Shown in pieces: positions 5,670-8,086 of a DNA stretch of 8,086 bases (positions within the stretch are counted from its first letter, which is position 1; each line of letters begins with the position of its first letter). The translations under genes were made by a program, and so were the position numbers. Origin of the DNA: Methanomassiliicoccus sp. (lineage in GTDB: Archaea; Thermoplasmatota; Thermoplasmata; Methanomassiliicoccales; JACIVX01); the NCBI GenBank assembly GCA_020725985.1, contig DYTM01000030.1, forward strand, positions 960-9,045. The letters are read 5' to 3'. The notes under the pieces were generated by a model that saw only the letters and a list, made by a program, of their open reading frames with translations, had not been told where the DNA came from and made no database searches.

Positions 5670-6149
5670 GTGGATATAGGCGGGACGGATACGAGTAGGC
5701 TCGTGGAAAGACCCGACAACGACACCTACTTCATGAAGATGGCGGAACTCGTGTCGACGAGGTCCACCTGCCTCAGGAGAAAGGTGGGGGCGGTCGTCGT
5801 CAAGGAGAAGCGGGTACTCAGCACCGGCTACAACGGCGCCCCGAGGGGCCTGAGGCACTGCGGGGAGGTGGGGTGCGTCCGGGCGAGGGACAACGTCGAG
5901 TCGGGGACGAGGCACGAGCTCTGCAGGGGCGTGCACGCGGAGCAAAATGCGGTCATCCAGGCAGCATACTTCGGGGTGAGCATAAAGGGCGGATCGATGT
6001 ACGCGACGAACTTCCCCTGCGTCCTGTGCGCGAAGATACTTGTCAACGCAGGAATAGTCGAGGTCGTTTTCAAGGACGAATACGTTGACGAGCTTTCGCG
6101 AGAGATCCTTGACGAGAGCGGCGTTGCCGTGAGGAAGTTTCCGCGCTGA
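5670..6149 (+). CDS. Deoxycytidylate (dCMP) deaminase
   Basis: Zinc-dependent deaminase of 159 residues, expected to convert dCMP to dUMP and so feed dTMP synthesis. The zinc and catalytic motif HAE is at 89-91 (His89 ligand, Glu91 proton shuttle) and PCVLC at 116-120 gives the ligands Cys117 and Cys120. The preceding block, with RKVGAVVV (37-44), TGYNGAPRG (52-60), HCGEVGC (63-69) and ESGTRHELCRGVHAEQNA (77-94), is the signature of the dCMP deaminase/ComEB-like group and separates it from cytidine and tRNA-adenosine deaminases. Extra Cys/His residues (Cys34, Cys64, Cys69, Cys85) could hold a structural zinc as in phage dCMP deaminases; that is inference. The GTG at 5670 is chosen because GGGGAG (5656-5661) lies 8 nt upstream. 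It is transcribed divergently from the signal peptidase and followed by the separate ATPase promoter. Confidence 0.92.
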   Translation: MDIGGTDTSRLVERPDNDTYFMKMAELVSTRSTCLRRKVGAVVVKEKRVLSTGYNGAPRGLRHCGEVGCVRARDNVESGTRHELCRGVHAEQNAVIQAAYFGVSIKGGSMYATNFPCVLCAKILVNAGIVEVVFKDEYVDELSREILDESGVAVRKFPR

Positions 6150-6228
6150 GGGTGTTCCGCTATCCTTCGAGATCCCAATGGCCACGGCTCAGAGGCCCCT
6201 CGGAGCATCGACAATTGAATAACAAATG

Positions 6229-6236
6229 TATAAATA
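6229..6236 (+). promoter_or_regulatory. TATA box of the A-type ATPase operon
   Basis: TATAAATA, a near-ideal archaeal TATA box in an AT-rich island (about 6215-6240). Transcription should start near 6255-6262, leaving a leader of roughly 15-25 nt that carries GGGGAG (6266-6271), 6 nt before the GTG at 6278. This supports a start there and not at the longer frame opening at 6152, whose first codons would lie upstream of the promoter. Confidence 0.78.
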
Positions 6237-6277
6237 TGGTGAGAATGTTCCACTCGCAACTATCTGGGGAGAGTCCA

Positions 6278-6622
6278 GTGGCCAGAGCTGATACGCTTCT
6301 TGAGGTGAGAAAGGCCGAGGAGGAGGCCGAGCACATCATCAAGGAGGCTCAGGAACGGCAGAAGGCGATTGTTGCCGCCGCTCGGAAACAGGCTCTGCAG
6401 AGGGGCCGTGAAGCCGAAGAGAAGCTCAAAGCTGAGATCGAGTCGACTCTTTCGAAGGAGAAGAAAAGCGTCGCTTCTCAAAAGGAAGAGATTCTTAGCA
6501 AAGGTCGTACTGAGGCCGCGAAGATCAGGAAGCAGGCCGATGAAAGGATTCCGAAGGTCAAGAATCATCTTAGGGATAGTTTTGAGAGGGCGATAGATGC
6601 TGCTGCCGGAGCCAATGGATAG
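6278..6622 (+). CDS. ahaH: A-type ATP synthase subunit H (peripheral stalk)
   Basis: A 114-residue protein that is almost entirely heptad-type helix: VRKAEEEAEHIIKEAQ (10-25), then alternating Lys/Glu/Ala blocks to about residue 100. This is the pattern of subunit H of archaeal A1Ao ATP synthase, which pairs with subunit E to form the peripheral stalk linking the A1 head to the membrane arm. Length is close to the usual 100-115. The start is the GTG at 6278, with a good Shine-Dalgarno (6266-6271) and a TATA box at the right distance; the frame extends upstream to 6152, but those codons have no family character. The gene overlaps ahaI by 8 nt. Identification rests on composition, length and position before ahaI, the standard order in archaeal ATPase operons. 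GC is somewhat lower than in the next gene. Confidence 0.85.
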   Translation: MARADTLLEVRKAEEEAEHIIKEAQERQKAIVAAARKQALQRGREAEEKLKAEIESTLSKEKKSVASQKEEILSKGRTEAAKIRKQADERIPKVKNHLRDSFERAIDAAAGANG

Positions 6623-8086
6623 AATCCTCATCGTGGGTTCTAAGGGTCTTTTGGAGAAGACGGTCGAGGTCCTTTACGATCTCGAGTCCGTTCACCTCAT
6701 CGACTTCCCTCCGGACGAGGAGGGATTCACCCTCGGCTCTCCGCTTCCGGCCGCGTCTGACGCGTCGAAGAAGCTCCTCAGGCTCAGGGCGGTGGAGAAG
6801 GATCTGGGGATAGGGGAAGTGAAGCGCCCCGAACCCGTCCGCCTCGAGACCATCCTGAAGGACGTGGATCGGGCGATAGGGGCCCTCCAGCTCGAGATCG
6901 CCGACCTGGTCGAATCCAAAGGCAAGATACAGCAGCGCCTCGGAGAGCTGGACCAGCAGGAGAGGGACCTTGAGCCGCTCACAGTCCTGCCATTGGACCT
7001 CGAGCTGTATCGGGGATACAAGTCCCTGGCGGTTTTCGTCGGGACATACAGGAGCGACCCCGAGGGCGTGCTGGTCGAGTCCCTCGACCAGGTCGAGATC
7101 TTCAAGGCCGAGGAGGAGAGGCTCATCGCAGTCTTCGTCTCCCGCGCGGAGGCGGAGGAGGCCCAGCGCATACTCATTCAGCACGGATTGTCCGAGGTCA
7201 CAATCCCCGCTGGCAGCGGGCAGCCTGTCGAGACCGTCCGGAAGCTCGAGGAGGAGGAAGCGCTCCTCCTTAAGAGCCTCGAGGACGTGACGGAGAAGCT
7301 GGGTAAGCTCAAGGAGAAGCACTCCTCTTTCGCCCTCGCCTCGGACGAGTATCTGAGCATCATTGTCAGGAAGGCCGAGACCCCCCTCCGGGCGGGGGCG
7401 ACGGCCCGTTCATTCATCCTCGAAGCCTGGATCCCATCCGCAAGTCTGGAGGGGCTGAGGAAAGCATTTGCCGAGAAGTTGGGGGAGGGGGTCTTCGTCG
7501 AAATGCTGGAGGAGAAGACGAGGAAGGCAGAGAGGCATGAGAGTGAAGGGGAAGAGGAGGAGGTGCCGGTCAAAGCCCACAACCCCCGGCCGGTGAGCCT
7601 CTTCGAGTACTTCGTCGAGCTCATCTCGATTCCGAAGTACAACGAGATCGATCCCACCGCTTTCATCTCGATCGTCTTCCCGATATTCTTCGGCCTCATG
7701 GTCGGGGACGTCGGCTATGGCGTTCCTTTCGTCGTTCTAGGCTACCTGGGAATGAAGAAGTGCAAGAGCAAGGACTGGCGAGCGATCGCCACGATGCTCT
7801 TCTTCGGCGGCATCTTCACGATCCTGTTCGGTCTCTTCATCTTCGGGGAGGCCCTCGGGATGCACTTTGCCCCGAAGGAGCACGAGATCACTTGGTCGAG
7901 CCTGCTAGGGGTCGAGCTCCCGCACGCGATCGACCTCGGGGCAGTGTCGATCCCACTCGGCATGTTCAGCAAGCTTCACGACGTCAAGATCCTTCTATAC
8001 ATCAGCATCTGGATAGGGATCGTCCATCTGTTCATCGGGTTCGGCCTCGGCTTCTTCAACGTGGCGATGAGGCACGGGATCAAGCA
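6615..8086 (+). CDS. ahaI: A-type ATP synthase subunit I (a-subunit homologue), 3' end missing
   Basis: Subunit I/a of the archaeal A-type ATP synthase (V-ATPase 116-kDa family): its cytoplasmic half binds the peripheral stalks and its membrane half forms the ion half-channels facing the c-ring. The frame from the ATG at 6615 is open to the right edge, 490 complete codons of an expected 620-700. The N-terminus MDRILIVGSKGLLEKTVEVL is family-typical. Residues about 70-120 and 205-245 are coiled-coil arms. Membrane segments begin near residue 345; the conserved FPIFFGLMVGDVGYG lies at 355-369, followed by TM-like stretches around 391-415 and 458-485. The essential arginine of the half-channel lies beyond the window. 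The ATG overlaps the ahaH stop by 8 nt, with GGAG at 6608-6611 inside ahaH, so translational coupling is likely. The remaining operon genes (K, E, C, F, A, B, D) would be expected downstream. Confidence 0.94.
   Translation, partial: MDRILIVGSKGLLEKTVEVLYDLESVHLIDFPPDEEGFTLGSPLPAASDASKKLLRLRAVEKDLGIGEVKRPEPVRLETILKDVDRAIGALQLEIADLVESKGKIQQRLGELDQQERDLEPLTVLPLDLELYRGYKSLAVFVGTYRSDPEGVLVESLDQVEIFKAEEERLIAVFVSRAEAEEAQRILIQHGLSEVTIPAGSGQPVETVRKLEEEEALLLKSLEDVTEKLGKLKEKHSSFALASDEYLSIIVRKAETPLRAGATARSFILEAWIPSASLEGLRKAFAEKLGEGVFVEMLEEKTRKAERHESEGEEEEVPVKAHNPRPVSLFEYFVELISIPKYNEIDPTAFISIVFPIFFGLMVGDVGYGVPFVVLGYLGMKKCKSKDWRAIATMLFFGGIFTILFGLFIFGEALGMHFAPKEHEITWSSLLGVELPHAIDLGAVSIPLGMFSKLHDVKILLYISIWIGIVHLFIGFGLGFFNVAMRHGIK

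Noticed and set aside
6570..7322. Minus-strand open frame of 250 codons over ahaI
   Set aside because: Leu/Glu/Arg-rich shadow of the coiled-coil part of ahaI, where the plus strand matches the ATPase subunit I family.
1..8086. CRISPR arrays, insertion sequences, prophage genes or defence systems
   Set aside because: No regularly spaced repeats, transposase motifs or terminal inverted repeats were seen; the genes are housekeeping types.

Overview
The window looks like a piece of a GC-rich (about 58-60%) archaeal chromosome. The evidence is an Orc1/Cdc6 initiator, an archaeal-type signal peptidase I, the N-terminus of tRNA(Ile2) agmatidine synthetase (TiaS), the start of an archaeal A-type ATPase operon (AhaH, AhaI), TATA-type promoters and ORB-like origin boxes. 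The gene families fit Euryarchaeota, most likely a Thermoplasmata-related lineage; that placement is inference from family content, not a measured phylogeny.

Left arm (1-3013), mostly minus strand: the N-terminal 63 codons of tiaS run off the left edge. Upstream of it is a small membrane-anchored protein with a probable OB fold. A small two-helix membrane protein lies on the plus strand. Then comes an hflX GTPase gene, whose reading frame fails to stop where the HflX family ends and runs antisense through the membrane-protein gene. A PPC/DUF296-domain gene sits 14 nt upstream of hflX and probably shares its transcript.

Centre (3014-3328): a 315-bp gene-free stretch directly upstream of orc1/cdc6 carries two direct ORB-like boxes. 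Each has a CCAGTGGAAnCGAAGGGG-like core followed by a G-string, and they flank an AT-rich patch. A third, inverted copy lies 1.9 kb to the left, between hflX and the membrane-protein gene. This is a strong candidate chromosomal replication origin. Four of the five genes to the left run leftward and four of the five to the right run rightward, as expected if forks leave from here.

Right arm (3329-8086): orc1/cdc6 (+) converges stop-to-stop with a signal peptidase I gene (-), the two stop codons forming one palindrome, TGATCA. A shared TATA-rich promoter region separates the peptidase from a divergently transcribed dCMP deaminase (+). Then a well-formed TATA promoter starts the A-type ATPase operon: ahaH (peripheral stalk coiled coil) and ahaI (membrane subunit a/I, cut by the right edge), overlapping by 8 nt. 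The ORB/origin region and the unterminated hflX frame are the items most worth a second look.
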